A stretch of DNA of 51,181 bases from [Streptosporangium] indianense. GTDB taxonomy: Bacteria > Actinomycetota > Actinomycetes > Streptomycetales > Streptomycetaceae. The stretch covers positions 1 through 51,181 of the forward strand of contig NZ_JAKEIO010000048.1 in assembly GCF_021474405.1 (NCBI RefSeq), written 5' to 3'. Under the pieces are notes generated by a model, which saw only the letters and a program-made list of their open reading frames with translations, did no database searches and was not told where the DNA came from. Shown here one piece after another: positions 32,569 to 41,261 of this stretch; position 1 is the first letter of the stretch; each line of letters begins with the position of its first letter. The translations under genes were made by a program, and so were the position numbers.

Positions 32569-33540
32569 ATGCCCGTCACGGTCGCACGCTTCAACCTCGT
32601 CGCTCCCGGGGCCGGCCCCGCCGAGCTCGGCGCCCGCTACCGGGCGGCCCTGGAGATGGCCGCGTACGCCGACGACCGGGGTGTCACTACGGTGCAGACG
32701 GAGGAGCACCACGGGGCGGAGAACAACTGGCTGCCCTCACCGTTCGCCTTCGCGGGGGCCGTCTTCGGTGCGACCCGGCGTGTCGCCGTCACCGTCTCGG
32801 CGGTCATCGGCCCGCTGCACGACCCGCTGCGGCTGGCCGAGGAGATCGCCGTGCTGGACCTGCTGAGCGGCGGCCGGCTGGTGACCGTCGCCGGGATCGG
32901 GTACCGGCCGGAGGAGTACGAGCAGTTCGGCGTGGACTTCGCCCGGCGCGGCGCCCTCCAGGACGAGCTGCTGGAGACGCTGCCGGCGGCCTGGACGGGT
33001 GAGCCCTTCTCCTACCGCGGCCGCACGGTCCGCGTCACACCGCGCCCCTTCACCGAACCGCACCCGCTGCTCCTGGTCGGCGGCTCGTCCCGGGCAGCGG
33101 CCCGGCGCGCCGCCCGGCTCGGTCTGCCGTTCTTCCCGAGCGCGCACCTGCCGGAGCTGGAGGCGTACTACAAGGAGCGGCTCGCCGAGTACGGCACCGA
33201 GGGCTGGGTGATGATGCCGGCCGCCGAGACGCCCCTGCTGCACGTGGCGGAGGACCCGGACCGGGCCTGGGCGCAGTACGGGCGGCACTTCCTGCACGAG
33301 GCCCGGACGTACGCCTCCTGGCAGCCGGGCGGGATGCGCTCGGCGGTGAAGTCGGCCGCAGCGACGGTCGGGGAGCTGCGCGCGGAGGGCGTGTACCGGA
33401 TCCTCACCCCGGAGGCGTGCGTGGCGCTGGGGCTGGACTCCTATGTCCTGCATCCGCTGGCGGGCGGGATGCCGGTGGAGGAGGGCTGGCGGAGCCTGCA
33501 GCTGTTCTGCGAACGGGTGCTGCCCCGGCTGGCCGGGTGA
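32569..33540 (+). CDS. LLM-class flavin-dependent oxidoreductase
   Basis: A 323-residue bacterial luciferase-like protein. The N-terminal TIM-barrel strand and helix (ALEMAAYADDRGVTTVQTEE, HHGAENNWLPSPF), the substrate-side loop RRVAVTVSAVIGPLHDPLRL, AEEIAVLDLLSGGRLVTVAG and the cofactor-side segment HPLLLVGGSSRAAARRAARL are typical of F420- or FMN-dependent LLM enzymes. The sequence cannot tell F420 from FMN. The ATG at 32569 has GGAGGGAG about ten bases upstream. It faces glcP across two hairpins and shows no operon partner. Confidence 0.9.
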   Translation: MPVTVARFNLVAPGAGPAELGARYRAALEMAAYADDRGVTTVQTEEHHGAENNWLPSPFAFAGAVFGATRRVAVTVSAVIGPLHDPLRLAEEIAVLDLLSGGRLVTVAGIGYRPEEYEQFGVDFARRGALQDELLETLPAAWTGEPFSYRGRTVRVTPRPFTEPHPLLLVGGSSRAAARRAARLGLPFFPSAHLPELEAYYKERLAEYGTEGWVMMPAAETPLLHVAEDPDRAWAQYGRHFLHEARTYASWQPGGMRSAVKSAAATVGELRAEGVYRILTPEACVALGLDSYVLHPLAGGMPVEEGWRSLQLFCERVLPRLAG

Positions 33541-33549
33541 GACGGCAGA

Positions 33550-33593
33550 CCGCCGCCCCGGCTCGGGCAGTGGCCGAACCGGGACGGCGGCGG
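33550..33593. terminator. Hairpin after the LLM oxidoreductase gene
   Basis: Imperfect stem (CCGCCG-CCCCGG-CTCGG against CCGAA-CCGGGA-CGGCGG) starting ten bases past the stop of the LLM gene. Confidence 0.75.
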
Positions 33594-33597
33594 GTTA

Positions 33598-33636
33598 CGG
33601 GGAGAGGGGCAGCGGGGACTTGGCCCCTTCTCCCCG
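33598..33636 (-). terminator. Terminator after glcP
   Basis: CGGGGAGAGGGGC pairs with GCCCCTTCTCCCCG with one bulged base, around a 12-base loop; the stem begins about 15 bases past the glcP stop on the minus strand. Confidence 0.75.
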
Positions 33637-33651
33637 AGTCGCGGGGCGGGT

Positions 33652-35070
33652 CTAGCCCATCTCCTCCAGGGCCTTGCCCTTCGTCTCCTTGACGAACTTC
33701 AGGACGAACGGGATCGAGAGCGCGGCGAACGCGGTGTAGATCACGTACGTCACGGAGAGGTTCCAGTCGGCCAGGGACGGGAAGCTCGCGGTGATGGCCC
33801 AGTTGGCGATCCACTGCGCGGCGGCGGCCACGCCCAGGGCGGCGGCACGGATCCGGTTGGGGAACATCTCGCCGAGCATGACCCAGACGACCACGCCCCA
33901 GGACAGGGCGAAGAAGAGGACGAAGACGTGCGCGGCGATCAGGGCGATCCAGCCCTGCGTGGCCGGCAGCTTGCCGTCGACGAGGTGGTAGGAGAACGCC
34001 CAGGCCTCCAGCGCCAGGCCGACGACCATGCCGACCGAGCCGATGATCGCGAGCGGCCGGCGGCCGATGCGGTCGACGAAGATCATCGCGATGACGGTGC
34101 CGACGATGTTGATGATCGACGTGGTGAAGGAGTAGAAGAACGAGTCGGCGGGGTCGACGCCGACGGACTGCCACAGCGTGGCGGAGTAGTAGAACGCGAC
34201 GTTGATGCCGACGAACTGCTGGAAGACCGACAGGCCGATACCGACCCAGACGATCGGCTTGAAGAAGAAGCCGCCGCCGAGCAGGTCCTTGAAGCTCGAC
34301 TTGTGCTCGCTCTTCATGGCGCCCTCGATCTCGGCGACACGGGCCTTCAGGTCGACGTCCTTGCCCTCGACCTCGGCGAGGATCTCCCGGGCGCGCTCGT
34401 GCTTGCCGACGGAGATGAGGAAGCGCGGGGACTCGGGGATGGCGAAGGAGAGCAGGCCGTAGAGGACGGCCGGGACGACCATGACGCCGAGCATGACCTG
34501 CCAGGCCTCCAGGCCCATCAGCTTGCCGCGCTGGTCACCGTCGGCGGCGTTCAGCAGGCCCCAGTTGACCAGCTGCGACACGGCGATGCCGATGACGATC
34601 GCGGCCTGCTGGAAGGAGCCGAGCCGGCCGCGGTAGGCGGGCGGCGCGACCTCGGCGATGTAGGCCGGGCCGATCACGGACGCCATGCCGATGGCGAAGC
34701 CGCCGACGACCCGCCAGAAGGCCAGGTCCCACAGGCCGAAGGGCAGCGCGGAGCCGACGGCGCTGACGGTGAAGAGGGCCGCGGCGATCTGCATGCACCG
34801 GATGCGGCCGATGCGGTCGGCTATGCGGCCGGCCGTCGCCGCGCCGACGGCGCACCCGATCAGGGCGATGGCGATGACCTGGGCGAGGGCCGCGGAGCCG
34901 ACGTCGTAGCGGTCCCGGATGGCCTCGACGGCGCCGTTGATCACGGAGCTGTCGTAGCCGAAGAGGAAGCCGCCCATCGCGGCCGCCGCCGCGATGAAGA
35001 TGACGTGCCCGAGATGATCGGGGTGAGCCGTCCTGGCTCCTGACTTGGGGGCCTGCGCTGTGCTGGTCAC
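33652..35070 (-). CDS. glcP: Major facilitator glucose permease GlcP
   Basis: A 472-residue sugar porter of the MFS with twelve hydrophobic segments. Sugar-porter signatures are visible: GGFLFGYDSSVINGAVEAI, the loop 2-3 GRIADRIGRIRC, PAYIAEVAPPAYRGRLGSFQ, PESPRFLIS after TM6, QQFVGINVAFYYS in TM7 and the C-terminal PETKG-like KETKGK. Length, sequence and the location beside smc match S. coelicolor GlcP, the glucose-inducible permease. The start is GTG at 35070 with GAGGAG at six bases; an upstream in-frame codon is not needed. It is monocistronic with a complex promoter region. Confidence 0.95.
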   Translation of the reverse strand: MTSTAQAPKSGARTAHPDHLGHVIFIAAAAAMGGFLFGYDSSVINGAVEAIRDRYDVGSAALAQVIAIALIGCAVGAATAGRIADRIGRIRCMQIAAALFTVSAVGSALPFGLWDLAFWRVVGGFAIGMASVIGPAYIAEVAPPAYRGRLGSFQQAAIVIGIAVSQLVNWGLLNAADGDQRGKLMGLEAWQVMLGVMVVPAVLYGLLSFAIPESPRFLISVGKHERAREILAEVEGKDVDLKARVAEIEGAMKSEHKSSFKDLLGGGFFFKPIVWVGIGLSVFQQFVGINVAFYYSATLWQSVGVDPADSFFYSFTTSIINIVGTVIAMIFVDRIGRRPLAIIGSVGMVVGLALEAWAFSYHLVDGKLPATQGWIALIAAHVFVLFFALSWGVVVWVMLGEMFPNRIRAAALGVAAAAQWIANWAITASFPSLADWNLSVTYVIYTAFAALSIPFVLKFVKETKGKALEEMG

Positions 35071-35127
35071 GTGAACTCCTCGGGCCACCGGCAACGCTGC
35101 CGGAGGGGATCAGCCCTTCGTGGTGCC

Positions 35128-35147
35128 ACCTGAAGGTACCTGAAGGT
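35128..35147 (-). repeat. Tandem palindromic decamers in the glcP leader
   Basis: Two adjacent copies of ACCTTCAGGT (minus strand), each itself a palindrome (ACCT-TC-AGGT). They lie 17 bases downstream of the proximal -10 box, in the expected 5' untranslated region of glcP. This is a likely protein- or RNA-level control site. Confidence 0.8.
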
Positions 35148-35163
35148 AAAAGGAACGTTGCAG

Positions 35164-35191
35164 AGACTATGCCTTCAAGTTTCGAAGTCAA
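35164..35191 (-). promoter_or_regulatory. glcP proximal promoter with embedded palindrome
   Basis: TTGACT (-35, 35186-35191) and TAGTCT (-10, 35164-35169) are separated by 16 bases on the minus strand. The spacer holds an imperfect palindrome (TTCGAAACTTGAA, 35174-35186). This fits a vegetative promoter controlled by a repressor that binds between the boxes. Confidence 0.6.
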
Positions 35192-35227
35192 TAGGTCAGC
35201 GGCTGTGAACCTGAGGCAGGAGTGTGG

Positions 35228-35255
35228 GAGCTATGTGTTCAAGTGTTGAAGTCAC
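35228..35255 (-). promoter_or_regulatory. Second copy of the glcP promoter-operator module
   Basis: A near-copy of the proximal module 64 bases upstream: 20 of 24 positions agree. Here the palindrome is perfect (TTCAACACTTGAA, 35238-35250) and the boxes read GTGACT and TAGCTC with the same 16-base spacing. It may be a distal promoter or a second operator for cooperative binding. Confidence 0.55.
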
Positions 35256-35293
35256 GAAGAGGTGCAGGTGAAGACGGTGTAACGCGCACGCAT

Positions 35294-38200
35294 CTAGCGG
35301 AGGCGCTGGCTGATGACCTTCGACACACCGTCGCCCTGCATGGAGACGCCGTAGAGCGCGTCGGCGACCTCCATCGTGCGCTTCTGGTGTGTGATCACGA
35401 TCAGCTGGGAGGCTTCCTGGAGCTCCTGCATGATCCGGATGAGCCGCTGGAGGTTGGTGTCGTCCAGGGCGGCCTCGACCTCGTCCATGACGTAGAACGG
35501 ACTGGGCCGTGCCTTGAAGATCGACACCAGCATCGCCACCGCCGTCAGCGACCGCTCCCCGCCCGAGAGCAGCGACAGCCGCTTGACCTTCTTGCCCGGC
35601 GGACGGGCCTCGACGTCCACGCCCGTGGTGAGCATGTTGTCGGGGTCGGTCAGCACCAGCCGCCCCTCACCACCGGGGAACAGCCGGCTGAAGACGCCCT
35701 CGAACTCCCGGGCCGTGTCGCGGTACGCCTCGGTGAAGACCTGCTCGACGCGTTCGTCGACCTCCTTCACCACCTGGAGGAGGTCCGCCCGCGTCTTCTT
35801 CAGGTCCTCGAGCTGCTCGCTGAGGAACTGGTGGCGTTCCTCCAGCGCCGCGAACTCCTCCAGGGCGAGCGGGTTCACCTTGCCGAGCTGCTGGTAGGCA
35901 CGCTCGGCGGCCTTGAGGCGCTTCTCCTGCTCGGCCCGGAGATAGGGCCGGGGCCGGTTGCGCGGATGCTCCGGGTCCTCCGGCAGCTCCTCGCCCTCGG
36001 CGGGGGGCGAGGGCGGCACGAGCTGGTGCGGTCCGTACTCCGCCACCAGCCCGGCCGGTTCGACACCCAGCTCCTCCAGCGCCTTGGTCTCCAACTGCTC
36101 GATGCGCAGCCGTTTCTCGGCGCCGAGTACCTCGCCGCGGTGGACCGAATCCGTCAACTTGTCGAGCTCGGCCTTGAGATCGCGCCCCTCGGTGCGTGCA
36201 CGGGCGAGTTCCTGCTCGCGGCGGGCCTTGGCGGCCTCGGCGGCGGTGCGCTCCCGGTCGGCACGGGCCAGGGAGACCTCGACGTGCGCGAGCAGCTGCC
36301 GCGCACCGGAGCCGACGGCCTCGGCGACGGCCGCCTCGTGGCGCAGCCGGGCCCGCCGCTGCTCGGCACGCGCGCGTGCCTCGCGTTCCGCGCGGGCGGC
36401 CCGGTCCAGGGAGTCGGCCCGTCCGGCCAGCCCCTTGACGCGTTCCTCGTGCGTCCGGGCCTGGAGCCGGGCCTCCATCTCGGTCTGCCGTGCGTTGGCA
36501 CCGTCGGCGGCGAGCCGGTCCCGTACGGAGGTGTCGGGCTCCTCGTCGATCGGCATCTCCTCGGCGACGGCGAGCCGCTCGGCGAGTTCCTCGACCTCTT
36601 CCAGTGCCCTGTCGAGGGCTTCCTGTGCCCGGGCCGCGGCGGCGGTGGACCTCTCGGCCTCCCCCGCCGCGCCCCGTGCCTGCCCCGCGAGACGGCCGAG
36701 CTGCTGGGCGACGGCCGACTTCTCCCGGTCGGCCGCCCGGCGCCGCTCCCCCAGCTCCTCGACCAGCACGGCTGCTTCCTTGCGCCGCTCGACGGCTGCA
36801 TGCTGGGCCTCGGTCAGCTCCTCGCAGCGGACGGCGAGCTCTTCCAGCTCGGCGGCGGCCTCGTCGACGGAGGCCTGGACCTCGAGGAGGCTGGGGGCGC
36901 CGGCGGAGCCGCCGTGGGCGAAGTGGGTGCCGAGGAGGTCGCCTTCGGCGGTGACGGCGGTGAGGTCCGGGTGGGTGTAGACGAGGCTTTCCGCGTCTTC
37001 GAGGGTGTCGACCACGACGATGCCGTGGAGGAGCCGTCTTACGGCAGGCATGAGGTCCGTGGGGCCGCGGACCAGGTCTGCGGCACAGGTGTGGCGGGCC
37101 TCTGCGGGGCCGTGGCTGCTCGCGCAGTTCCCCGCGCCCCTGAGGGCGTCATCCCCCGCCAGGAGCAGGGTGGCCCTGCCCCCGTCCTGTTTGCGGAGGA
37201 GTCGGATCGCGTCGGCCGCGGATGCCGGGGACGTGACCGCGATGGCGTCCGCCGCCGCCCCGAACGCCGCGGCCAGGGCGACCTCGTGGCCCTGGACCAC
37301 CGTCAGGAGTTCCGCCGCCGGGCCGAGCAGGCCGGAGAGGCGGTCCTTCGCGGCCAGCAGTATGCCGGTGCCGTCCTTGCGGCGCAGGCCGAGGGCCAGG
37401 GCCTCGTGGCGGGCCTGGGTCGCGGCGCGTCTGCGTTCCGCCGCGGTGGCGGCCTCACGGGCGGCCGTGAGGGCGGACTCGGCGTCGGCCAGCCGCTGCT
37501 TGGCCGACTCGTGCTGCTCGGCGAGTTCCGCGTCGCCCGCGTCGAGACCGTCGACCTCGGCCTGGAGGGCCTCGTACTCCTCCTGGGCGGCGACGGCACG
37601 TTCCTGCGCCTCGTCGCGGGCGGCGGCCAGGCGTTCGATCTCGGCCTGGGCGGAGGCCGCGCGGGAGCGGGCGGCGTTGACCTGGCCGCTGAGGCGGGCC
37701 AGTCCCTCACGCCGGTCGGCGATGGCACGGGCGGCGTCCTTGAGGCGCCGTTCCTCCTCGGTGAGGGCGCGTTCCAGCTCGGCACGGTGGGCGACCGTGT
37801 CCTCCAGGGCGCGTTCGGCCGCCTCCAGGGCCGCCTCCAGCTCCGCCTCCTGCTCGCGGATGCGGGCCGCCTCGCGCTCCATGTCCTCGGGATCGCGGCC
37901 GCGTCGCTCCTCGGGGGGCGCGGAGGTGGCGCTCTTCACCCGGGCGTCGGCGAGGGAGATCGTGCCGCGCACGCGTTCGGCGAGCTGGGAGAGCTCGTAC
38001 CAGGTCTGCTGTGCCCGCTGGAGGCGTGGCGTGAGCTGCCGGACCTCGTCCTCCAGGAGGGCCTCGCGCTGGAGCGCCCTGCGCAGGTCCTGCTCGGCGG
38101 ACTCCTTGCGTTCCTTCAGCGCGGCCTCGTCGGCGACCTCGGCCTTGAGCGCCTCCTGGAGCCGTACGAGGTCGTCGGCCAGCAGGCGCAGGCGGGCGTC

Positions 38201-38869
38201 GCGCAGGTCGGCCTGGATGACGGCGGCCCGGCGGGCGACGGCGGCCTGGCGGCCGAGGGGCTTGAGCTGGCGTCTGAGTTCGTCGGTGAGGTCCTGCACG
38301 CGTGCGAGGTTGGCCTGCATCGCGTCCAGCTTGCGCAGCGCCTTCTCCTTGCGCTTGCGGTGCTTGAGGACACCGGCGGCCTCCTCGATGAAGGCGCGCC
38401 GGCCCATGGGGTCGGCGTGCAGCACGGAGTCGAGCTGGCCCTGCCCGACGATCACGTGCATCTCACGGCCGATGCCGGAGTCGGAGAGGAGCTCCTGGAT
38501 GTCGAGGAGGCGGCAGGTGTCGCCGTTGATCTGGTACTCGCTGCCGCCGTTGCGGAACATGATCCGCGTGATGGTGACCTCGGCGTACTCGATGGGGAGG
38601 GCCCCGTCGGAGTTGTCGATGGTCAGGGACACCTCGGCCCGGCCCAGCGGGGGGCGGCCGGTGGTGCCGGCGAAGATGACGTCCTCCATCTTGCCGCCGC
38701 GCAGCGACTTGGCGCCCTGCTCGCCCATGACCCAGCTGAGCGCGTCGACGACGTTGGACTTGCCCGAGCCGTTCGGTCCGACGACGCACGTGATCCCCGG
38801 CTCGAACCGGAGGGTGGTCGCCGAGGCGAACGACTTGAACCCGCGGAGGGTCAGGGCCTTGAGGTGCAC
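35294..38869 (-). CDS. smc: Chromosome segregation ATPase Smc
   Basis: Smc forms the bacterial condensin core with ScpA and ScpB. The 1,191-residue protein has Walker A GPNGSGKS at residues 31-38, then GEQGAKSLRGGKMEDVIF and a long coiled coil. The hinge lies around residues 510-670 (VVQGHEVALAAAFGAAADAI, DLLGTHFAHGGSAGAPSLLE), followed by a second coiled coil. The ABC signature LSGGERSLTAVAM, Walker B FYVMDEVEAALD and the final ITHQKRTM complete the head. The start is GTG at 38869, where the family sequence begins. A dispersed Streptomyces repeat (37113-37155) is fused in frame into a variable hinge loop (about residues 572-586). In S. coelicolor smc mutants give anucleate spores. Confidence 0.97.
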   Translation of the reverse strand: MHLKALTLRGFKSFASATTLRFEPGITCVVGPNGSGKSNVVDALSWVMGEQGAKSLRGGKMEDVIFAGTTGRPPLGRAEVSLTIDNSDGALPIEYAEVTITRIMFRNGGSEYQINGDTCRLLDIQELLSDSGIGREMHVIVGQGQLDSVLHADPMGRRAFIEEAAGVLKHRKRKEKALRKLDAMQANLARVQDLTDELRRQLKPLGRQAAVARRAAVIQADLRDARLRLLADDLVRLQEALKAEVADEAALKERKESAEQDLRRALQREALLEDEVRQLTPRLQRAQQTWYELSQLAERVRGTISLADARVKSATSAPPEERRGRDPEDMEREAARIREQEAELEAALEAAERALEDTVAHRAELERALTEEERRLKDAARAIADRREGLARLSGQVNAARSRAASAQAEIERLAAARDEAQERAVAAQEEYEALQAEVDGLDAGDAELAEQHESAKQRLADAESALTAAREAATAAERRRAATQARHEALALGLRRKDGTGILLAAKDRLSGLLGPAAELLTVVQGHEVALAAAFGAAADAIAVTSPASAADAIRLLRKQDGGRATLLLAGDDALRGAGNCASSHGPAEARHTCAADLVRGPTDLMPAVRRLLHGIVVVDTLEDAESLVYTHPDLTAVTAEGDLLGTHFAHGGSAGAPSLLEVQASVDEAAAELEELAVRCEELTEAQHAAVERRKEAAVLVEELGERRRAADREKSAVAQQLGRLAGQARGAAGEAERSTAAAARAQEALDRALEEVEELAERLAVAEEMPIDEEPDTSVRDRLAADGANARQTEMEARLQARTHEERVKGLAGRADSLDRAARAEREARARAEQRRARLRHEAAVAEAVGSGARQLLAHVEVSLARADRERTAAEAAKARREQELARARTEGRDLKAELDKLTDSVHRGEVLGAEKRLRIEQLETKALEELGVEPAGLVAEYGPHQLVPPSPPAEGEELPEDPEHPRNRPRPYLRAEQEKRLKAAERAYQQLGKVNPLALEEFAALEERHQFLSEQLEDLKKTRADLLQVVKEVDERVEQVFTEAYRDTAREFEGVFSRLFPGGEGRLVLTDPDNMLTTGVDVEARPPGKKVKRLSLLSGGERSLTAVAMLVSIFKARPSPFYVMDEVEAALDDTNLQRLIRIMQELQEASQLIVITHQKRTMEVADALYGVSMQGDGVSKVISQRLR
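37113..37155 (-). repeat. Dispersed repeat copy inside the smc hinge
   Basis: A 43-base stretch containing CGCGCAGTTCCCCGCGCCCC matches 48674-48716 at 40 of 43 positions. Here it is read in frame as part of Smc (LRGAGNCASSHG on the minus strand). This core is a familiar repeat of Streptomyces intergenic regions, so its presence inside a gene is notable. Confidence 0.9.
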
Positions 38870-38984
38870 GCCGCCGGACTTTACCGCCCGGGTCGGTCTC
38901 ACTCCATGAACCCACGGTTTCACCGCTGAACGCGCAGGGCACATCAGACGTTAAAGACGGTGAAAGGATGCGGGGGCAAGAAAG

Positions 38985-39009
38985 AAGGGACGCCGACGGG
39001 GCGTCCCTT
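38985..39009 (-). terminator. Terminator after the small coiled-coil gene
   Basis: Ten-base arms (AAGGGACGCC and GGCGTCCCTT) with a 5-base loop, followed on the minus strand by TCTTTCTTG, a T-rich tail. This is the closest to a textbook factor-independent terminator in the window, and it ends transcription before smc. Confidence 0.85.
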
Positions 39010-39081
39010 GCACTTCTGACAATCAGGCGGTTGTGACGGGCGGCCCGACCACTGCTGTGCCGATGTGGAGCGGCGCAGTGA

Positions 39082-39285
39082 TCAGGTGAGCGCAGGCTCC
39101 GCCTGGTGTGCGTCAACGCTCTCCATGATCCTGTCGTGAGAAGCGGCAGCCGTCAGCGCTTCGTTCTCCGCCTGGATCCGTCCGAGCTCGGATTCCAGGT
39201 CCTGGACGCGCTGCTGGAGCCGTCGCATCTCGGCGAGGAGTCGCGGGTCGGAGCCGCCGACGTAACCGAGAAGCGCCTTTGCCAT
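39082..39285 (-). CDS. Small conserved coiled-coil protein, function unknown
   Basis: A 67-residue protein, MAKALLGYVGGSDPRLLAEM followed by RRLQQRVQDLESELGRIQAE. The second half has heptad-like hydrophobic spacing and should form a short coiled coil. I recognise it as a conserved Streptomyces product located just upstream of smc, but no function is known to me. GGAGG stands 10-14 bases before the ATG at 39285, which decides the start against a longer Pro/Ser-rich frame. It may associate with a larger coiled-coil partner, but that is speculation. Confidence 0.82.
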   Translation of the reverse strand: MAKALLGYVGGSDPRLLAEMRRLQQRVQDLESELGRIQAENEALTAAASHDRIMESVDAHQAEPALT

Positions 39286-39663
39286 GATGGATGGTCCTCC
39301 ACAATGCGTGACCGACCGCTGCGGTGTGGGTCGTGAGGGATTCGCACCCGCGGTCTTGGCAGGGCCTGGAGTTGTACTGCCGTTCAGCCATGCCAAACAG
39401 CTAAGGTGCGCGGGGCTTTCAGCGTCTCACCAAAAAGTTTGACGGTCAACACGATCACGCCCCGTATCAAGGGGCGGCCCGGGCACGCGCGGCCTGGAAC
39501 GGCCGTACCGCGGCTTCTGCGGGACCCTCGGGGCGTGGCGATCATCCTTGCGTGCGGAGCGCGCCGAGGCAAGCGGTTCCGGCAATCACCAGCAAGTTTC
39601 GTCTCGGGGTGGCTATCCGCGCCCCGTGCGCGGGCGGCCCGGGGGGCCGCCCGGCGGGCCTGA
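39286..39663. other. Gap between the small coiled-coil gene and acyP
   Basis: 378 bases. It holds the acyP terminator (39631-39653) and an 11-base palindrome TTGAC-C-GTCAA at 39439-39449, about 155 bases before the small gene. That palindrome could be part of a promoter or an operator. No further gene is visible. Confidence 0.55.
39631..39653 (-). terminator. Terminator after acyP
   Basis: Perfect ten-base arms (CGGGCGGCCC and GGGCCGCCCG) with a GGG loop, ten bases past the acyP stop on the minus strand. Confidence 0.85.
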
Positions 39664-39945
39664 TCAGCGGATGGCGAAGCCCTCGTAACCGCCGCGGGGT
39701 GTGTCCCAGATCTCGGTGACGCCGTCCACGCGGCCGGGCGTGTCGTCGCCCTGCAGCCACTCCAGAAGGCCCTCGCAGCCCTCGCGCCCGCCCTCGGCGA
39801 CCACCTGGACCCGCCCATCGCCCAAATTGAGAGCAAAACCACTCAGGCCGCCGATCTCCAACGCCTTGGCCCGCGTGAACCAGCGGAAACCCACACCTTG
39901 GACGCGTCCTCGCACCCAGGCGACCAGTCGCACATCTTCGCTCAT
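39664..39945 (-). CDS. acyP: Acylphosphatase
   Basis: A 93-residue acylphosphatase, which hydrolyses carboxyl-phosphate bonds. The family signature is intact: RGRVQGVGFRWFTRAKALEI with the phosphate-binding Arg in GFRW, then LSGFALNLGDGRVQVVAEG with the catalytic Asn in NLGDG. The C terminus GGYEGFAIR fits the usual GYxxFxI ending. It is monocistronic, with its own terminator. Confidence 0.95.
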   Translation of the reverse strand: MSEDVRLVAWVRGRVQGVGFRWFTRAKALEIGGLSGFALNLGDGRVQVVAEGGREGCEGLLEWLQGDDTPGRVDGVTEIWDTPRGGYEGFAIR

Positions 39946-40106
39946 GACTGCAACCTAACCGCCCAATCTCCCTGCGGGCACTTCCTCCACTTGCGCCATG
40001 CGGTACCGTCCCCCCTCAACGAATCTCATATGAAACTCACACGATCGAGTGAGTTTGGTGTTGATCTCGAGGACGAGTCGACCGCCAGGACGAGGAAGGC
40101 CAGGAC

Positions 40107-41261
40107 ATGGGACGCCACCGACGCTCCGACGCCGGCCGCGCCGCCACGGGCCGCGCCACGGGAATCACCCACCCCGACGGCTTCGCGGAGCGCCACGGAC
40201 CGCTGTACACCGCGGACGACGCCCCGACGATGGGCATCGCGCCCTATCTGAACCCGGAGGCGTACGCCGAGACCAGCGCCAGAAGCGACGCCTACCTGTT
40301 CGGCGCGGAGGCCTCCCCGGCCGGTGACCGCTTCACGGACACGGCCGTCTTCGCGAGCGGCGGGTTCGGCTCCGACGGGTTCGGCTCCGACGGTTTCACC
40401 CCCGACGGCGGCACCCGCCGGGCGGGCGCGCACCGTCGCCGCAAGAAGACCGCCCGGCCGATGCGCACCGGCCTGCTCGGTGTCTCCGCCGCGGTCGCCC
40501 TCGGCACGGTCGCGGTCGCCACGGGCGCCGTGCCCGGCCTCGACAATTACAAGCTCGGCGGGGGCGGCGGGGCCGACAACGTCCAGGCCGGCGACACCCC
40601 CACGAACACTCCGATCGAGCAGGGCGGCACGTCCGGCAGCGCCGACAGCCGGGACGAGACGTCCACCAGCCGGGGCACCGAGCGCTCCGCCTCGCCGTCG
40701 CCGTCGGCCTCGAAGACCTCGGCCGCGCCGACGAAGACGCCGGAGAAGCCCGAGAAGACGCAGGAGAAGAAGACCCCGGAGAAGAAGCCGGCGGCCACTC
40801 CCAGCGAGAAGCCGGAGAGCACGCCCTCCCGGACGGCCACGAAGGCGCCCCAAAAGCCCGACGCCTCCGCCGCGCTGTCCGGGGAGTCCGCCGCCGCGGC
40901 ACAGGTGCTGAGCCTCGTGAACGAGGAGCGGGCCAAGGTGGGCTGCAGCCCGGTGGCCGCCAACAGCGCACTGACCGCCCTGGCCCAGAACTACAGCGAG
41001 GCCATGGCCGCCCGGGGCTTCTTCGATCACACCGACCCGGACGGCCGCACGCCGTGGGACCGGGCCGAGAAGGCCGGGATATCCAACCTCGGCGGTGAGA
41101 ACATCGCCCGCGGCCAGGCCGACGCCGCGGCCGTGATGGACGCCTGGATGAACAGCCCCGGCCACCGCGCGAACATCCTGAACTGCGACTTCAAGACTCT
41201 GGGCGTCGGCGTCGAGCTCGGCTCGGGCGGCCCCTGGTGGACCCAGAACTTCGGCTATTGA
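40107..41261 (+). CDS. Secreted or membrane-anchored CAP-domain protein
   Basis: A 384-residue protein. The N-terminal 110 residues are hydrophilic with a short GFGSDGFGSDGF repeat and a basic RRRKK cluster. Then comes one membrane segment (TGLLGVSAAVALGTVAVATG), a Ser/Thr/Pro/Lys-rich linker (about residues 175-255), and a C-terminal CAP (SCP/PR-1) domain. CAP motifs are LSLVNEERAKVGCSPV, FFDHTDPDGRTPWDRAEKAG, GENIARGQADAAAVMDAWMN, SPGHRANILNCDFKTLGVGV and the ending WWTQNFG. It is probably anchored with the CAP domain outside. Bacterial CAP function is unknown. The ATG at 40107 has GGAAGGCCAGG upstream. Confidence 0.92.
   Translation: MGRHRRSDAGRAATGRATGITHPDGFAERHGPLYTADDAPTMGIAPYLNPEAYAETSARSDAYLFGAEASPAGDRFTDTAVFASGGFGSDGFGSDGFTPDGGTRRAGAHRRRKKTARPMRTGLLGVSAAVALGTVAVATGAVPGLDNYKLGGGGGADNVQAGDTPTNTPIEQGGTSGSADSRDETSTSRGTERSASPSPSASKTSAAPTKTPEKPEKTQEKKTPEKKPAATPSEKPESTPSRTATKAPQKPDASAALSGESAAAAQVLSLVNEERAKVGCSPVAANSALTALAQNYSEAMAARGFFDHTDPDGRTPWDRAEKAGISNLGGENIARGQADAAAVMDAWMNSPGHRANILNCDFKTLGVGVELGSGGPWWTQNFGY

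Noticed and set aside
35222..38929. A 1,235-codon open frame on the plus strand opposite smc
   Set aside because: It is a mirror of smc caused by high GC. The product is a monotonous Leu/Gly/Val/Arg/Asp sequence with no family features, and smc itself is certain.
40400..40890. Thr/Pro/Lys/Glu repeats in the CAP protein as a tandem DNA repeat
   Set aside because: The linker is low complexity with no exact repeat unit; only the short GFGSD repeat earlier is exact.
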